This document shows positions 47,629 to 56,381 of a stretch of 64,000 bases of DNA, piece by piece. This DNA comes from Acinetobacter sp. GTDB taxonomy: Bacteria; Pseudomonadota; Gammaproteobacteria; Pseudomonadales; Moraxellaceae. Position numbers and translations under genes: made by a program. The DNA lies in NCBI GenBank assembly GCA_031277915.1, contig JAITLL010000056.1, positions 43,210-107,209 of the forward strand, in the 5' to 3' direction. The notes below the pieces were generated by a model. The model did not search any database. It was not told where the DNA came from and saw nothing but the letters and a program-made list of their open reading frames with translations. Position 1 is the stretch's first letter. Every line of letters starts with the position of its first letter.

Positions 47629-49305
47629 TTATTGCGTGATCATTGGCAAGTTTAAGCCTTGCTCTTTCGCACAATTGATTGCAATTTCATAACCTGCATC
47701 GGCATGACGCATAACACCTGTTGCAGGGTCATTGGTTAGTACGCGAGCAATACGTGCAGCAGCTTCATCTGTACCATCACACACAATCACAACGCCTGAG
47801 TGTTGAGAGAAGCCCATACCTACACCGCCACCGTGGTGTAAAGATACCCAAGTTGCGCCGCCTGCTGTATTTAACAATGCGTTTAATAAAGGCCAGTCTG
47901 ATACTGCGTCTGAGCCATCTTGCATTGCTTCAGTTTCACGGTTTGGACTCGCAACTGAACCTGAGTCTAAATGGTCACGACCAATCACAACTGGTGCAGA
48001 CAATTCACCGCTACGAACCATTTCGTTAAATGCCAAACCAAGTTTTGCACGTAAGCCTAAACCTACCCAGCAAATACGCGCTGGTAAACCTTGGAAGCTA
48101 ATGCGTTCACGAGCCATGTCTAACCAGTGATGTAAATGTTCATCATCAGGAATTAACTCTTTAACTTTGGCATCTGTTTTATAAATGTCTTCTGGGTCAC
48201 CAGAAAGTGCAGCCCAACGGAATGGACCAATACCACGACAGAACAACGGACGGATATATGCAGGTACGAAGCCTGGGAAATCAAAAGCGTTTGCTACGCC
48301 TTCTTCTTTCGCCATTTGACGGATGTTATTACCATAGTCAAATGTTGGAACACCCATTTTTTGGAAATCGAGCATCGCTTGTACGTGTTTTGCCATCGAC
48401 TGTTTTGCAGCTTTTACAACAGCTTCTGGTTCAGTTTTCGCACGTTCACGGTATTCATCCCAAGTCCAACCTACTGGTAAGTAGCCATTGAGTGGATCGT
48501 GTGCACTTGTTTGGTCAGTTACCATGTCCGGACGTACACCACGGCGAACAAGCTCAGGTAAAATCTCAGCAGCATTACCATGAAGTGCAATTGAAATGAC
48601 CTTACCTTCTTTCGTGTAACGATCAATACGTGCTAAAGCGTCATCTAAATCAGTCGCTTGTTCGTCTACATAACGGGTACGTAAACGGAAATCGATACTT
48701 GCTTGTTGGCATTCAATGTTTAAAGAACACGCACCTGCAAGTGTTGCAGCCAAAGGCTGAGCACCACCCATACCACCTAAACCGGCAGTAAGAACCCAAC
48801 GACCTTTTAAGTCACCGTTGTAGTGTTGGCGGCCTGCTTCAACGAAAGTTTCATAAGTACCTTGTACAATGCCTTGGCTACCAATGTAGATCCAAGAACC
48901 GGCTGTCATTTGACCGTACATTGCAAGAGCTTTTGCATCTAACTCGTTGAAGTGTTCCCAGTTTGCCCAGTGTGGTACAAGGTTTGAGTTTGCAATTAAA
49001 ACGCGTGGTGCATCTTTATGAGTTTTAAATACACCTACTGGTTTGCCTGATTGAACCAATAAGGTTTCGTCAGTTTCAAGATTTTTTAAAGTATCTACAA
49101 TTTTGTCGAAACATTCCCAGTTTCGTGCAGCACGGCCAATACCACCGTATACAACCAACTCTTTCGGGTTTTCTGCAACGTCCGGATCAAGGTTATTCAT
49201 CAACATACGTAATGGGGCTTCAGTTAACCAACTCTTAGCCGTTAATTCAGTGCCACGTGGCGCACGAATTTCTACATCACGAAATTTTGTTGTCGTTGTT
49301 GTCAC
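47629..49305 (-). CDS. hutU: urocanate hydratase
   Basis: The 558-residue NAD-dependent enzyme turns urocanate into imidazolonepropionate. Signatures are [60 protein letters not shown] and [20 protein letters not shown]. It is the first gene of the hutU-hutH-hutT-hutI-hutG run on minus. A palindrome TGTATATACA about 75-85 bp upstream is the likely HutC operator. Confidence 0.97.
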   Translation of the reverse strand: MTTTTTKFRDVEIRAPRGTELTAKSWLTEAPLRMLMNNLDPDVAENPKELVVYGGIGRAARNWECFDKIVDTLKNLETDETLLVQSGKPVGVFKTHKDAPRVLIANSNLVPHWANWEHFNELDAKALAMYGQMTAGSWIYIGSQGIVQGTYETFVEAGRQHYNGDLKGRWVLTAGLGGMGGAQPLAATLAGACSLNIECQQASIDFRLRTRYVDEQATDLDDALARIDRYTKEGKVISIALHGNAAEILPELVRRGVRPDMVTDQTSAHDPLNGYLPVGWTWDEYRERAKTEPEAVVKAAKQSMAKHVQAMLDFQKMGVPTFDYGNNIRQMAKEEGVANAFDFPGFVPAYIRPLFCRGIGPFRWAALSGDPEDIYKTDAKVKELIPDDEHLHHWLDMARERISFQGLPARICWVGLGLRAKLGLAFNEMVRSGELSAPVVIGRDHLDSGSVASPNRETEAMQDGSDAVSDWPLLNALLNTAGGATWVSLHHGGGVGMGFSQHSGVVIVCDGTDEAAARIARVLTNDPATGVMRHADAGYEIAINCAKEQGLNLPMITQ

Positions 49306-49380
49306 AGTCGGACTCCTTCCTTTGAGCTTACATCAGCAGAACATCACTTGTTTCTGCATTTGTATAGTAATGTATTAACT

Positions 49381-49390
49381 TGTATATACA
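49381..49390. promoter_or_regulatory. likely HutC operator upstream of hutU
   Basis: The perfect palindrome TGTATATACA, in context CTTGTATATACATC, lies in the hutU promoter region. The identical 10-mer recurs in the hutC upstream region at 50934-50943. GntR/HutC regulators bind short AT-rich palindromes of this kind. Confidence 0.68.
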
Positions 49391-49497
49391 TCCATATACT
49401 ACACAAATATTTTTCGGCGTGAAGAGGGTTACTCATATTTTTTTTAAAAAATTTAATAAGATTATGAATTAATTTAATTTATTTTTATATTAAGCAT

Positions 49498-49532
49498 AAA
49501 AAAAGCACATATCTTTTCACTCGATATGTGCT
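49498..49532 (-). terminator. terminator of hutC-hutD operon
   Basis: AGCACATATC and GATATGTGCT form a perfect 10-bp stem; the A-run at 49498-49504 reads as a U-run on minus. It is 25 bp past the hutD stop. Confidence 0.88.
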
Positions 49533-49556
49533 GATTAATATGTTAATTACTTCGCT

Positions 49557-50132
49557 TTAACGTTGAATTAACTCAATAACATAGCAACTTTGGTGTTGTT
49601 TTTTTGAAAAATTGATTGAGGTCACGCCAGCGTTTTTCTCAATTTTTAGTGTCTCGTGAGCAGCAAGCTGGAAAGGATTGTCATCAACATTTACTTGTGT
49701 TTCACCACCCTGATTAAAAATAAAAATCAGATCTGCCGAACTGATAAATGTCTGCTCCGCTGCATCACTCAACCACTGAAAACGAGCATGAAACTTTGCA
49801 GGATCATAAATTAGATTTAAATCTCGAATTGCACCGTCAACCAGTTCACTTTGAACCTGACTCTCACCATGGAAAGCAAAAATATCGCCTTGGTTCAGCT
49901 TTTTGGCAGGAAGATCATCGACATGCAATACCATGCCCTGTCCATCAAGTACGCTAATAATGCGCTGCTTATTGGGAAATAGCGAAAATGGCCCAGAAGT
50001 GGTCACATCTGCCATCGAAATGCGCCAATCAAAGTCGCCTTCACCTTGGCTTCGCGCAATTTCTAAAGTAAAGCCTGCACCGTTTTTCCAAAGCATTTTT
50101 GTATATTGATCGGCCCTGATCAATTCAATCAT
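49557..50132 (-). CDS. hutD: HutD family protein
   Basis: The 191-residue cupin-like protein matches HutD/Ves: MIELIRADQYTKMLWKNGAG, FDWRISMADVTTSGPFSLFP, RIISVLDGQGMVLHVDD and DIFAFHGESQVQSELVDGAI. In Pseudomonas HutD is thought to set an upper limit on hut expression or urocanate level; biochemical activity is unproven. Its start overlaps the hutC stop by 4 bp, so the two are translationally coupled. Confidence 0.9.
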   Translation of the reverse strand: MIELIRADQYTKMLWKNGAGFTLEIARSQGEGDFDWRISMADVTTSGPFSLFPNKQRIISVLDGQGMVLHVDDLPAKKLNQGDIFAFHGESQVQSELVDGAIRDLNLIYDPAKFHARFQWLSDAAEQTFISSADLIFIFNQGGETQVNVDDNPFQLAAHETLKIEKNAGVTSINFSKKQHQSCYVIELIQR

Positions 50133-50881
50133 GGATTAAATTTCCCTTCGAGATAATAGCGGCTACCCGGATAAATCAAACGCGCACTTGAAATGAGCTG
50201 TTTGTTTGACCATGTGCGGCGGCGAATGAGTAAACACGGTTCAGCTTTAGTGATCTTCAACCATTTACACTCTTGAGCAGATGCTAAAACCGCCTCGACA
50301 ATGTGCTCACCTTCTGACACAGGTGCTTTTGCCATAAGGTAAGCATTCGGCGTAATAGTTTTAAAGTCTTGTTCTAGATAATCTGGAATAAGCGCTGCAT
50401 CGACTAAACGGTCTTCAACCTGAACAGGTACATCATTTTCATAATGCACAATAATCGAGTGAAATAATCTTTGCCCTTCACGAGTCTGCATTAACACACT
50501 TTGCTCTGCACTTGCATAAATTTGCTCTAAGACTAAAACTTCAGCATGGTGCTTGTGGTTTCGTGCAATAATCTCTTCAGCAATATTGTTAATTTGAAAA
50601 AGTGCAGTTCGGCCTTGCCCTTCAGCAACGAATGAGCCAACGCCCTGAATACGAACGAGCAAACCCTCAGTTGTTAACTCACGTAGGGCACGGTTTACAG
50701 TCATACGGCTACAACCGAGTTGATTGACCAATTCACTTTCAGAAGGTATTTTTTTATTTACAGCCCAAGAGCCTTCATAAATCTTTTGTGAAATCAGCTG
50801 TTTTACGCGTTGATATAAAGGAACTGGACTATCAGCTTCAATCGAAAGCTCAGCATGTTCTTGTTTTGATGTTCTGGGCAT
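50129..50881 (-). CDS. hutC: histidine utilisation repressor (GntR family)
   Basis: The 250-residue regulator has an N-terminal GntR winged helix (PLYQRVKQLISQKIYEGSWA, KIPSESELVNQLGCSRMTVN, RALRELTTEGLLVRIQGVGS) and a UTRA ligand domain (FHSIIVHYENDVPVQVEDRL, LIRRRTWSNKQLISSARLIY). HutC represses hut genes and is released by urocanate. It is co-transcribed with hutD. The palindrome in its own upstream region suggests autoregulation. Confidence 0.94.
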   Translation of the reverse strand: MPRTSKQEHAELSIEADSPVPLYQRVKQLISQKIYEGSWAVNKKIPSESELVNQLGCSRMTVNRALRELTTEGLLVRIQGVGSFVAEGQGRTALFQINNIAEEIIARNHKHHAEVLVLEQIYASAEQSVLMQTREGQRLFHSIIVHYENDVPVQVEDRLVDAALIPDYLEQDFKTITPNAYLMAKAPVSEGEHIVEAVLASAQECKWLKITKAEPCLLIRRRTWSNKQLISSARLIYPGSRYYLEGKFNP

Positions 50882-50933
50882 AACAAATACTCAAAAAGGC
50901 AGCAGGCAAAATGGTATTTTAGTTGACATGCTA

Positions 50934-50943
50934 TGTATATACA
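50934..50943. promoter_or_regulatory. likely HutC operator upstream of hutC
   Basis: TGTATATACA, 53 bp before the hutC start, is identical to the palindrome upstream of hutU. It is consistent with autoregulation by HutC. Confidence 0.65.
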
Positions 50944-51234
50944 ACTACATACAACATCATAATTGATGAATTAAATAGATTTTAAGAAGTTTAAAAAACA
51001 AACATAGCTCAATAAGAGCTAATTTAAAGTTTTATGTAGAAAAATTCAAATATATAAGGATATTATCAATATTTATTTAATAATTATTTTTACTATACCT
51101 TTGCTCAATTTAAAGATGTAAAAAGTATGGCCCTTTCAGGTTTACGAAATGATGCTTAAAATTTTTATTTAAAATAACTGATCGATAGTATTCTTCTGCC
51201 ACACAGTATATTAATAAAGCTGGAAGCACATCGA
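50944..51234. other. intergenic region between hutC and acyltransferase
   Basis: AT-rich sequence separating divergent genes. A small hairpin TAGCTC/GAGCTA near 51005-51021 and the presumed acyltransferase promoter are the only features seen. No reading frame is credible. Confidence 0.5.
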
Positions 51235-52347
51235 ATGCGTAATTATAAAATAGATATTCTTCGAGGAATGTCTATCCTGTTGGTTCTTTTACATCATTTT
51301 AATATTCCCTATAAACTTAAAGATACATGGTTAGGTTTTGATTTTTTAGGTGAAGCTTTTAGCACAGTCACCGCAAGAAATGGAAATTATGGCGTGACTA
51401 TGTTTTTTGTGATTTCGGGTTTTTTAATTACCCATCACACTTTAAAAAGAGATAAACAATTCTCTGCAATTAACCTCAAGCATTTTTATATCCGACGGGC
51501 AGCTCGTATTTTACCGTGTCTGGTATTACTCATTTTAGGTGTAAGTGCACTTGGGTCATTGGACTTAAAACCTTTTATAAACCAAGCACCGAATGGCATT
51601 GAAGTCTCCTATCCACTAACCATTTTCGCGGCTTTGACCTTCTGGATGAATATCCTGATTATTAAATTTGGTTGGGTAAACTACGCCTTAGGCGTGTTGT
51701 GGTCGCTCTCTGTAGAAGAAGTTTTTTACTTTGTTTTTCCATTATTGTGCCTACTCACGCGTAGTAATAAAGTCTTTATTACTGTACTTTTTGGAGTAAT
51801 TTTATACGGGCCTTATTTTAGATTTCTACATTTTGGAGAAGAAAGCGGTGCCTATTTATATCATTATTTTTCGAGTTTTGATGGTATAGCAATTGGCTGT
51901 TTAACTGCGATATTTTCTCATACCTACCGACCAGATTGGGCCTATAAGAAAACCCTTTCGTGGTTGCTTATTTTGAGCATGACCGCTTTATATTTATATG
52001 CGCCAATTAAAGAAGTGAGTACTTGGGGTATTAGCTTATTTGCTTTTGCTACCGGTCTACTCATTTTGTGTTTTCAACATCCTTCTGAAACACAAGCACA
52101 TAACCTATTGACCAAAGTAATGGTCTGGTTAGGGCAAAGAAGTTATGAAACTTATTTGTTTCATCTGGTGGTGCTTGGTCTTATAAAAGTTGCCTTTATT
52201 CCAGCTCAAACCGACGCTAGTATCAAAATTATGCTTTTAATTGGCTACTTGGTCCTGACTTTTATCATTAGCGCAGCGATTGAAAAATATTATTCCACAC
52301 CGCTTAACAGCTATATTCGAAAGCTTTTCATTAAAGATAAATCATAA
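51235..52347 (+). CDS. acyltransferase family 3 (OafA-like) membrane protein
   Basis: The 370-residue protein has about ten membrane helices and the acyltransferase-3 signatures YKIDILRGMSILLVLLHHFN (RG-x-S and HH), MFFVISGFLITHHTLKR and FYIRRAARILPCLVLL. LWSLSVEEVFYFVFPLLCL is typical too. Such enzymes O-acetylate surface polysaccharides, LOS or peptidoglycan; the acceptor here is unknown. It is alone between hutC and zigA and ends in a terminator shared with zigA. Confidence 0.87.
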   Translation: MRNYKIDILRGMSILLVLLHHFNIPYKLKDTWLGFDFLGEAFSTVTARNGNYGVTMFFVISGFLITHHTLKRDKQFSAINLKHFYIRRAARILPCLVLLILGVSALGSLDLKPFINQAPNGIEVSYPLTIFAALTFWMNILIIKFGWVNYALGVLWSLSVEEVFYFVFPLLCLLTRSNKVFITVLFGVILYGPYFRFLHFGEESGAYLYHYFSSFDGIAIGCLTAIFSHTYRPDWAYKKTLSWLLILSMTALYLYAPIKEVSTWGISLFAFATGLLILCFQHPSETQAHNLLTKVMVWLGQRSYETYLFHLVVLGLIKVAFIPAQTDASIKIMLLIGYLVLTFIISAAIEKYYSTPLNSYIRKLFIKDKS

Positions 52348-52351
52348 AAAT

Positions 52352-52378
52352 AAGCCCCTTGAAAATAGGGGCTTTGTT
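52352..52378. terminator. bidirectional terminator between acyltransferase gene and zigA
   Basis: AAGCCCCT and AGGGGCTT pair perfectly around TTGAAAAT-like loop bases; the genes converge. Confidence 0.85.
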
Positions 52379-52381
52379 TTA

Positions 52382-53611
52382 TTACGCGATCAACATAGTT
52401 TCATCATCTTGCTTAAAAGGATTAGACCAGCTCTGCCAAGCTTGTGGTCCTAAAGCCATTTCTTCATCACTTAACAAACAACGGTCTAAACGTTCTATTA
52501 ACGCTTGTTCATCCATTTGCATACCAATTAAAACCAGCTCCTGACGTGCATCACCCGTGCGAGCATCCCAATTTTTCTTAATTTGTTCAATACTGGCTAG
52601 GTCACTTGGCCAATCTTCTTCTGAAACAGCAGCCCACCAATAACCTGCTAGGCCGTGTCGAGCCATCGCACCTGCTTGTGACCATGAATAAGCCAATGTC
52701 GGTTCGGCAGCCAACCAGAAAAAGCCTTTGGAACGCACGACTCCCGGCCATTCAGCCTGTACCAAATCATAAAAACGCTCTGGATGGAAAGGTCGGCGCG
52801 CGCGGTAAACAAAACTACTGATCCCGTACTCTTCCGTTTCTGGCGTATGCTCGCCTCGTAACTCTTTTAACCAGCCTGGTGCTTGTGCAGCTTCATCAAA
52901 ATCGAATAGCTGTGTATTTAAAATTTTATCTAAAGCAATCTTTCCAAATTGAGCAATTTCAATTCGAGCACGCGGGTTTAGAGTTTTTAAAATTGCAATA
53001 AGCTGCTCTTGCTGAGCTTGATCAATCAAATCAATTTTATTCAGCACAATCACATCACAAAACTCGATCTGGTCAATAAGCAAGTCAACCACGGTTCTTT
53101 CATCTTGCTCACCTAGTGACTCACCACGTTGTTGCAGTGAATCGACTGAACCGTAATCTTTAAGAAAGTTAAAAGCATCGACCACCGTGACCATGGTGTC
53201 GAGTCGAGCGAATTCATTGAGAGAGTTTCCATCTTCATCTTCGAAGGTAAAGGTTTCTGCAACAGGCAATGGCTCAGAAATGCCTGTTGACTCAATCACT
53301 AATTGGTCAAAGCGCCCTTCATCGGCTAAACGTTTCACCTCAACTAGTAAATCTTCTCGTAGCGTACAACAGATGCAGCCATTACTCATTTCAACCAGCT
53401 TTTCATCCGTTCTTGAAAGCTCAGCCCCACCTTCGCGTACTAATGCCGCATCAATATTTACCTCAGACATATCATTAACAATCACGGCAATACGGCGGCT
53501 TTCGCGATTATTTAAAATATGGTTGAGTAATGTGGTCTTTCCTGCACCCAAAAAGCCCGATAAAACAGTGACAGGAAGCTTGGCAAATGAGTTGGCGATT
53601 GCAGTGTGCAT
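52382..53611 (-). CDS. zigA: zinc-associated G3E GTPase (ZigA, COG0523 metallochaperone)
   Basis: I prefer the Met at 53611 (409 aa, [20 protein letters not shown]), which has AAAGAG upstream, over 53647. The P-loop is [15 protein letters not shown], the metal motif is [14 protein letters not shown] (CxCC), and the switch and NKxD motifs are [15 protein letters not shown] and [11 protein letters not shown]. The C-terminal CobW domain follows. ZigA of A. baumannii is a zinc-starvation-induced GTPase linked to histidine breakdown and zinc release. Here it neighbours the hut cluster and has a Zur-box-like palindrome 95 bp upstream. Confidence 0.9.
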   Translation of the reverse strand: MHTAIANSFAKLPVTVLSGFLGAGKTTLLNHILNNRESRRIAVIVNDMSEVNIDAALVREGGAELSRTDEKLVEMSNGCICCTLREDLLVEVKRLADEGRFDQLVIESTGISEPLPVAETFTFEDEDGNSLNEFARLDTMVTVVDAFNFLKDYGSVDSLQQRGESLGEQDERTVVDLLIDQIEFCDVIVLNKIDLIDQAQQEQLIAILKTLNPRARIEIAQFGKIALDKILNTQLFDFDEAAQAPGWLKELRGEHTPETEEYGISSFVYRARRPFHPERFYDLVQAEWPGVVRSKGFFWLAAEPTLAYSWSQAGAMARHGLAGYWWAAVSEEDWPSDLASIEQIKKNWDARTGDARQELVLIGMQMDEQALIERLDRCLLSDEEMALGPQAWQSWSNPFKQDDETMLIA

Positions 53612-53705
53612 GGCTTGATCTCTTTGAATAATATTTAAACTGATCATGGCTGGCCATCTAAATATGGCCAGATCACAGGCGTAATCTATTTCTAAACCAC
53701 AACAA

Positions 53706-53723
53706 TGTTATGTTATAACATAA
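53706..53723. promoter_or_regulatory. Zur-box-like palindrome upstream of zigA
   Basis: GTTATGTTATAACATAAC is a perfect 18-bp palindrome, about 95 bp before the zigA start. It shares the TGTTATA/TATAACA half-site with the second palindrome, in front of zrlA. Both resemble the Acinetobacter Zur motif as I recall it. Confidence 0.75.
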
Positions 53724-53795
53724 CTATTGATCAAGTTTTTATTCTGCTTTTATTTAAGCCAACTCAGTTAGTCGTTGAAAAAATTGCTTTTATAG

Positions 53796-54476
53796 TCACT
53801 GACAAATTGAGGTTTTATAGTGATGGTCAGGTCCCCATGAACGGAAGCCTTGGCTATCAATATGGATTTGTCCTGATGCATAAACACCAAGACCCATGTT
53901 AAATGCTTGTCCCTTGGTTTCCCAGAACTGGCAAAGCTTGGTTTTGGTTTGTTGAATATTGAGCTGGTCTAAGTCACTAGGCTGTTCTGGTCCAATTCGA
54001 AAATCAAGCGCTGCATTAAACACATGGCGAGATGCATCTGCCCCACCTGCACAGCGGTTTAAAGATAAAGCTCGATAAGCCGATGTCACTTCAAAATCGT
54101 TAATTACGCCATCGTCAACCAATGCTTTTAAAATACTAAGCGTCGGAACAATATTGGACCAAATCTCACGTGGCGGTACTGCATAAGGCTCGACTCCACA
54201 TTTTTGCCAATCTCTCGCCGAACGTAATAACTCATAATCTGGCACTAAATTGGCAAGCCCTTTTTGCTTAAGAAATTGCTTATAAGCTTGCACAGACTGT
54301 CCGTGATCTGCGGTTGCAATCCAAGCAGTATAATCTTCGGGTTGTTGTTTTATTCTCGCTACTGTTTTAGAGGGTTTAGGCAAAGAATGATGATGTTTAG
54401 AAGCCACAGGCTTGGATGTTTGAGTGGTACATGCCGTAAGAGAAAGTAAGATTAAACCTAAATAGTAATGTTTCAT
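53796..54476 (-). CDS. zrlA: zinc-regulated lipoprotein peptidase (ZrlA, M15 DD-peptidase fold)
   Basis: The 226-residue protein has a lipoprotein signal MKHYYLGLILLSLTACTTQ with lipobox Cys16. A His/Lys-rich linker and an M15-type (VanY/D-Ala-D-Ala carboxypeptidase) domain follow. Candidate zinc ligands are His151 and Asp158 in ASRHVFNAALDFR and His206 in QIHIDSQGF. In A. baumannii, ZrlA is a Zur-controlled peptidase that helps keep the envelope intact during zinc starvation. The identification rests on domain, lipobox, the Zur-type palindrome upstream and the zigA neighbour. GGGAGGA lies 11 bases before the ATG. Confidence 0.85.
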   Translation of the reverse strand: MKHYYLGLILLSLTACTTQTSKPVASKHHHSLPKPSKTVARIKQQPEDYTAWIATADHGQSVQAYKQFLKQKGLANLVPDYELLRSARDWQKCGVEPYAVPPREIWSNIVPTLSILKALVDDGVINDFEVTSAYRALSLNRCAGGADASRHVFNAALDFRIGPEQPSDLDQLNIQQTKTKLCQFWETKGQAFNMGLGVYASGQIHIDSQGFRSWGPDHHYKTSICQ

Positions 54477-54530
54477 AAATATGTTGTTCCTCCCTCAACA
54501 TCGGGAAGCCTTAGTTATTCATTGAAGAGA

Positions 54531-54545
54531 TGTTATAATATAACA
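54531..54545. promoter_or_regulatory. Zur box upstream of zrlA
   Basis: TGTTATAATATAACA is a perfect 15-bp palindrome, 55 bp before the zrlA start, matching the core of the Zur consensus I remember from A. baumannii (TGTTATA-N-TATAACA). Confidence 0.82.
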
Positions 54546-54586
54546 ATCACAAAGTCCTTTTATTTCTGTTGTAAATTTTAAAAATA

Positions 54587-54614
54587 AAAAAGGACGTATC
54601 AATACGTCCTTTTT
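54587..54614 (-). terminator. terminator of the aromatic amino acid permease gene
   Basis: AAAAAGGACGTAT and ATACGTCCTTTTT form a perfect 13-bp stem around CA, 20 bp past the permease stop. Confidence 0.93.
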
Positions 54615-54634
54615 AGCTTCCAACTCAGACCTGA

Positions 54635-56023
54635 TTACATATCTGCTTCTAAAGCATGTACAGGCTGCTCAGCTTTTAACTTACGGCGTTTAAATTGATA
54701 AGCCACCATCAAACACAAAATCCATCCTGGAATCATCATGACCGCTACACGCATATCTGGTGTTAGCGACATCACCACTAAAATTCCGAGCATGAACACC
54801 ATGCACAGATAGTTGCTAAATGGGTACATGAAGCTTGGGAATTTCGTGGTTTGACCTTGGCGCATCATAAATTTACGGAATTTTAAATGCGTCCATGAAA
54901 TCACCACCCAGTTAATCACAATCGCTGCTACAACCAACATCATGAGCAAGCCAAATGCTTTTTCAGGGAAAATGTAGTTTAACAACACACATAAAATAGT
55001 TACTGCCGCAGAAAGGATTACTGCATTGGTTGGAATACCGCGTTTATTAATATGTGCAAATACTTTTGGTGCATTTCCTTGTTGAGCAAGGCCTAACAAC
55101 ATACGGCTACTGCAATAACTTGTACCGTTATAAACTGAAACCGCAGCCGTCAAAATAACAAAGTTGAGTAAAGTCGCAACACCTTGGCTGTTTAAAGAAG
55201 CAAATACCATCACAAAAGGACTGCCGCCTTGTGCCATTTGATTCCACGGAAATAATGAGAATAAAACAAGAAGTGTCGCAATATAGAAAATCAAAATACG
55301 ATAGATAATCTGGTTTACCGCTTTAGGTAAGGTTTTATCTGGGTCACGTGCTTCAGCCGCAGTAATACCGAAAAGCTCAATACCACCAAAGGCAAAAACA
55401 ATCACTGCCATGGCCATGACCAAGCCTTTAATGCCATATGGGAAGAAACCACCAAGTGCCCAAAGGTTTGAAATGCTTGCTTGTGGCCCTGCCGTACCGG
55501 TTGCAAGTAAGTATGAACCGAAAGCGATCATGGCTAAAATGGCTAAGATTTTGATAATGGAAAACCAAAATTCCATTTCACCAAAAAATTTAACGTGAAG
55601 TAAATTGATACCGTTAATGAGAATAAAGAACGTTAGCGCAGATGCCCACGTTGGGATTTGCGGCCACCAATATTGAATATAAAGACCAATTGCACTTAAC
55701 TCTGCCATACAGACGAGGACATTGAGTACCCAATAGTTCCATCCTGACATGAAGCCTGCAAAAGGTCCCCAATATTTGTAAGCAAAATGGCTAAAAGATC
55801 CACTTACAGGCTCTTCCACCACCATTTCACCGAGCTGACGCATCATTAAAAAAGCAATAAATCCTGCAATCGCATAACCCAAGATTACCGATGGACCTGC
55901 CAATTTAATCGATTGTGATATACCAAGAAATAGCCCTGTACCAATCGCTCCACCCAATGCAATCAACTGGATGTGGCGATTACTCAAACCATGTTTCAGG
56001 TTTCCTTGCTCTTGTGTTGACAT
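54635..56023 (-). CDS. amino acid permease, probably aromatic (AroP-like)
   Basis: The 462-residue APC-family permease has 12 membrane helices and the signature LKHGLSNRHIQLIALGGAIG followed by TGLFLGISQSIK, and FAFGGIELFGITAAEARDPD. It is close in layout to the hut permease in this window and to AroP/CycA transporters. Its divergent position to fahA-maiA and an inverted repeat in the shared upstream region suggest uptake of tyrosine or phenylalanine. Annotation as a D-Ala/D-Ser/Gly transporter would be an alternative. Confidence 0.83.
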   Translation of the reverse strand: MSTQEQGNLKHGLSNRHIQLIALGGAIGTGLFLGISQSIKLAGPSVILGYAIAGFIAFLMMRQLGEMVVEEPVSGSFSHFAYKYWGPFAGFMSGWNYWVLNVLVCMAELSAIGLYIQYWWPQIPTWASALTFFILINGINLLHVKFFGEMEFWFSIIKILAILAMIAFGSYLLATGTAGPQASISNLWALGGFFPYGIKGLVMAMAVIVFAFGGIELFGITAAEARDPDKTLPKAVNQIIYRILIFYIATLLVLFSLFPWNQMAQGGSPFVMVFASLNSQGVATLLNFVILTAAVSVYNGTSYCSSRMLLGLAQQGNAPKVFAHINKRGIPTNAVILSAAVTILCVLLNYIFPEKAFGLLMMLVVAAIVINWVVISWTHLKFRKFMMRQGQTTKFPSFMYPFSNYLCMVFMLGILVVMSLTPDMRVAVMMIPGWILCLMVAYQFKRRKLKAEQPVHALEADM

Positions 56024-56044
56024 ATGATTATTCTCATCCTTGTC

Positions 56045-56071
56045 ACGTAATTTTTTTCCACTAAATTACGT
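56045..56071. promoter_or_regulatory. inverted repeat in permease promoter region
   Basis: ACGTAATTT (56045-56053) and AAATTACGT (56063-56071) form a perfect 9-bp inverted repeat. AATTACGTATATCATAAATT at its right end resembles the elements near fahA and hpd, so it may be another site for the same regulator. Confidence 0.5.
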
Positions 56072-56175
56072 ATATCATAAATTACTCAGATTTTCATAGA
56101 GATTGATGAAAAAATAATTGCGTTATTTTTCTCACAACCGCGCATGAAAACAGAAAATGTAAGAAATAACAATTA

Positions 56176-56222
56176 TTATGCAATGTGTAATTAAATTATG
56201 TATTGCGTAATTTTATGAATTC
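56176..56222. promoter_or_regulatory. shared tyrosine-catabolism regulatory element, fahA copy
   Basis: ATTATGCAAT, then GTGTAATTAAATTATG and ATTGCGTAATTTTATG. The pattern recurs in the hpd upstream region at 61448-61490. It contains two overlapping half-sites of AATTATG-N-ATTG-YGTAATT type and is a candidate operator for the IclR regulator of this cluster. Confidence 0.6.
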
Positions 56223-56381
56223 AGTATTATAAGAACTGAGAAGCAATTGGTTGTTCTCGGTCTATATCAAACTCATAAGCAAAAAGATGATCTAAATAAA
56301 GATTGAAACTTATTGAGTAGCTCAGTCCCTAGACCGAACTTTTATTTGTATAAGACGCGAGATGAAGACAAGGAAGCGAAA

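Noticed and set aside
44526-56023. Possible recent duplication of the two amino acid permeases
   Set aside because: They share family motifs and layout but differ throughout; they look like old paralogues each belonging to its own catabolic cluster.
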